Shown one piece after another: positions 31,472-33,630 of a DNA stretch of 33,630 bases. The position numbers were made by a program, and so were the translations under genes. Numbering within the stretch: position 1 is the first letter of the stretch; every line of letters starts with the position of its first letter. The stretch spans positions 1-33,630 of the forward strand of contig JAHLWZ010000175.1 in the NCBI GenBank assembly GCA_020536535.1. The letters are read 5' to 3'. The notes beneath the pieces are model-generated. The model was not told where the DNA came from. It did not search any database and saw only the letters and a list, made by a program, of their open reading frames with translations. Source of the stretch: Pelomyxa schiedti. Lineage: Eukaryota; Evosea; Pelobiontida; Pelomyxidae.

Positions 31472-31487
31472 TCTCCCGAGCGGGAGA
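31472..31487. repeat. 7-bp inverted repeat
   Basis: TCTCCCG and CGGGAGA arms around AG, 16 nt after the 31439-31456 palindrome. Could be a second operator half or a leader hairpin. Confidence 0.4.
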
Positions 31488-31745
31488 GAAGCTCCCCCGT
31501 TGTTAACTCCACAGTCCTCTGGGATTCAAAGTGTCCCTCTGTAAGGTTCGAAGCCGGAGAGATCTTCGTGCCAAGTTACGCGAACAACAACTGATCAAGG
31601 GAGGTACACCGCGGGGTGTGTATTTTTTTTCATCTTGGCATTTTGTTGAAAAAACCCAGCCCGTGTGTTGCTTGCCTAGGCACCAATCCCCTGCGTGTAT
31701 GATGCCAACCTACGGAAGCAAAACTAACAGCACTCAAAGTAAAAA

Positions 31746-33409
31746 ATGGCGACTGAGGTTAAGCCGTCGGATACCGAGGGTCAGCCCCTGCTTCCACGTG
31801 CAAAAAATGCGTCCGTGCTTTCTAGTACCATAAGCGTCATCAAAATTACCATTGGTGCGGGCATTCTTACACTCCCGTTCGACTTCAGCGTCTTGGGCTT
31901 GGGCACCTCTATCATGTGCATTTTCTGTTTTTTTTTGACATCTCAGCAATGCGATTTGCTCACTTCTTTTAGTGCTCTTTGTGTTTTCGGTGTTATTTTA
32001 CTCCTTTCTTCTTTTTTTATAGCGTCAAGCAGTGAACTAAGTACCTACTTCCTACTTGTTTTGTTTATTAATTTTTTTCAGTTCAAGAGCGTAAAGAAAG
32101 GGAGGGTATAAAAAATTACCAAGTTTCTTTCTACGACTTATCTCGTGAGGTTGTGTGTGAAGTTATGACCTTCGCGGTAACAAAGCAAAAAGATTATTCC
32201 ATGGGGCTACATTGTTGTTGACGCTTCTTTCGTCATTATCGCCTTTGGGGCATGTTCATCATACCTCATCATCATAGGTGAGTGAGAAGAGACTGCTTCA
32301 CAACTCACAATGTGCAGGTCAATTGCTACCACAGATGTTTTTCGTTACAGGGAGTCCAACACTGATCGGCTGGGCCCCTTCTTCCTTTTTTTGTTGTACC
32401 CTTGCAGCATGCATACTGTTTCCTGTGTGCTTCCTAAAGAAGCTAGATAGCTTGAAATTTCTCAGGTCAATTGTGTTTGATACTGGCGTTACAAATAACT
32501 TTTTGCAGTGCCGTTGGCTTTTTTGGAGTTCTTGGAATTACTGCACTGATTATGGCCCTTTACTTTATACTTGGACAGACACCACTTCCAATTGTTTGGT
32601 TTGCCCCCATACACCTGAAATCATTGCAAGTACTGTCTATTTTCGTATTCGCGTACTGCAGTCATGTCAATGTTAGTTCCTTTATGACATTTTTTGGTTT
32701 GTTTATCTCAATATAGGCATGTGCAATTTTCAACGAACTTGGGAAGCCAAAGAATGTTTTACGTGCAGACATCACTTTCTCTGCAGCGCAGCTTTGTGTA
32801 TTCGTAATATATGCACTCACAGGAGTGTTTGGGTATCTAACATTTGGGCCACTGGTTTTGCCCAATGTTCTCCAAAACTGTACTTTTCCATTCTCGCCAT
32901 TCTGAGATCCATGCTAAAAAATGAAAAGATAACTCTGGAATAGTGGCACTAGTGGCACAACTTAACACAGTTTTCATTGTATTTTCGTCATATCCTCTTC
33001 TCATGTACCCTTGCCGGTCGAGCTCCATTTCCCTTTTCAATGGGTTATTGAAGGAACATGCGTGGTGGGATAACTATAAGGAATTGATAGCTCCGGTATG
33101 TACCTGTCTGTCACTTTTTTGTATTCCTAACAAAGCAAAAAGGCCGTTCTCGTACCTCTCACATATCTCCTTGCAATTTCCAAAGCGCAACTGGATACTG
33201 TCTTTGCGTTCGTGGGCGCCACCGCTGGGAACATTTCCACCATTGTTGTTCCCAGCCTGTGCTACTATCTCCTTCTAGGCAGAGAGAAGCACTATCGCTC
33301 CGACAAGTCCGGAGTGCACTTCCTCAGAGGCCTCACCCTCACCACCTCCATCATAGGCGGTGTCCTCCTTGTAGTCTGTCTAACAGCCCTCCTCGTCGAC
33401 TTCTTCTGA
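31746..33409 (+). CDS. amino acid transporter, AAAP/SLC38 type
   Basis: Multi-pass amino acid transporter. ATG at 31746 after a run of A gives MATEVKPSDTEGQPLLPRAK, then SSTISVIKITIGAGILTLPF: the T-I-G-A-G-I-L-T-L-P motif of transmembrane helix 1 identifies the family. Later exons give ASFVIIAFGACSSYLIIIG, SAVGFFGVLGITALIMALYF, SIFVFAYCSHVN (the family FxFxxH-type element), then ACAIFNELGKPKN, QLCVFVIYALTGVFGYLTFG, VALVAQLNTVFIVFSSYPLL and FAFVGATAGNISTIVVPSLC, ending LLVDFF at 33409. These are the standard C-terminal helices in the right order. Eight or more short introns; the exon edges between 31910 and 32470 and around 32890-32940 were not fully solved. Probably plasma membrane or lysosome-like vacuole. 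Substrate cannot be told from sequence. Confidence 0.84.
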
Positions 33410-33473
33410 AGAGAACCCCTTTTGTGAATTTGAAGCCTCATTTTCTTGGAAAACAGACCATCTTTTCATCGCA

Positions 33474-33630
33474 ATGGACACAACGAGTAGCCCATCGTCG
33501 TCGACCACAGTACCAACGACGAAGGCGAGACCAAGGATTGCGGTGCACGGCAGCACGTTCCATTTGGACGACGCCACGTGCGTGTTCATGCTCAAGCAGC
33601 TCCCACAATGGCGCGACGCGGAGGTGGTCC
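33474..33630 (+). CDS. MYG1: MYG1-family protein, N-terminal part (runs off the window)
   Basis: ATG at 33474 opens a Ser/Thr-rich leader (MDTTSSPSSSTTVPTTKARP) followed by RIAVHGSTFHLDDATCVFML and KQLPQWRDAEVV. This is the start of the MYG1 (UPF0160) domain: IGTHxGxFHxDE-type metal-binding histidines and acids, then the LPxxxDAEVVRTRD strand. The second His and the first Asp are present; Asp replaces the usual Glu of the DE pair. MYG1 proteins are DHH-like 3'-5' exonucleases acting on RNA in nucleolus and mitochondrion in animals and yeast. Only 52 codons are in the window. The gap to the transporter stop is 64 nt. Confidence 0.85.
   Translation, partial: MDTTSSPSSSTTVPTTKARPRIAVHGSTFHLDDATCVFMLKQLPQWRDAEVV

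Larger units (their letters stand above)
31305..31745. other. divergent promoter region, CudA-like 2 / amino acid transporter
   Basis: 441 nt with no supported gene. Contains T runs (31339-31349 and 31372-31381), an 18-nt palindrome and a GC-rich hairpin (both listed separately), and an A run just before the transporter ATG. A GGTTCGAAGCC string at about 31546 resembles a tRNA B box but no tRNA fold can be built around it. Confidence 0.5.

Noticed and set aside
31530-31570. tRNA-like B box (GGTTCGAAGCC)
   Set aside because: No 5-bp T stem, anticodon arm or acceptor stem can be formed around it.

Overview
The window is nuclear DNA of a free-living eukaryotic microbe, most likely an amoebozoan. 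The evidence is: protein genes broken by many GT-AG introns, most only 39-49 nt long; polyQ, polyS and polyP tracts; two proteins resembling the Dictyostelium CudA family of transcription factors; two RhoGEFs; a PARP with a WWE domain; and a D123-type ATP-grasp protein. TAA, TAG and TGA all end genes, so the code is standard. Starts usually have A at -3, often in an A-rich run. Assignment to Amoebozoa is inference from gene content; a narrower placement (for example Archamoebae) cannot be shown here. I see no rRNA, tRNA, CRISPR array or transposon.

There are about 17 genes in 33.6 kb, closely packed on both strands. From left to right: TANGO2-like protein (+); CudA-like factor 1 (+, seven exons); IQ-DH-PH RhoGEF (-); zinc-ribbon/proline-rich DH-PH RhoGEF (-); membrane-anchored molybdenum cofactor sulfurase-like protein (+); PARP-type ADP-ribosyltransferase with a C-terminal WWE domain and a visibly broken frame (-); phosphatidylinositol synthase (-); D123/CDC123-like protein (-); EF-hand protein with a myristoylation-type N-terminus (+); FMN reductase (+); a 4-kb unrecognised Ser/Pro-rich gene (-); AEC/PILS-type membrane transporter (-); DUF1648-like membrane protein (+); an unrecognised single-exon gene (-); CudA-like factor 2 (-, single exon); AAAP amino acid transporter (+); and the first 52 codons of a MYG1-family protein (+, cut by the window edge).

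The genes do not form one pathway. Several bear on signalling: two Rho exchange factors side by side, PI synthase (source of phosphoinositides), an EF-hand Ca2+ sensor, and two paralogous transcription factors. Five gene pairs are transcribed divergently; two of the gaps between them carry near-perfect palindromes of similar shape (26986-27006 and 31439-31456). The observations most worth following are the frame-broken, inverted-order ART-WWE gene, the membrane anchor on the sulfurase, the zinc-ribbon RhoGEF, the intron-rich/intronless CudA-like pair, and the two palindromes.
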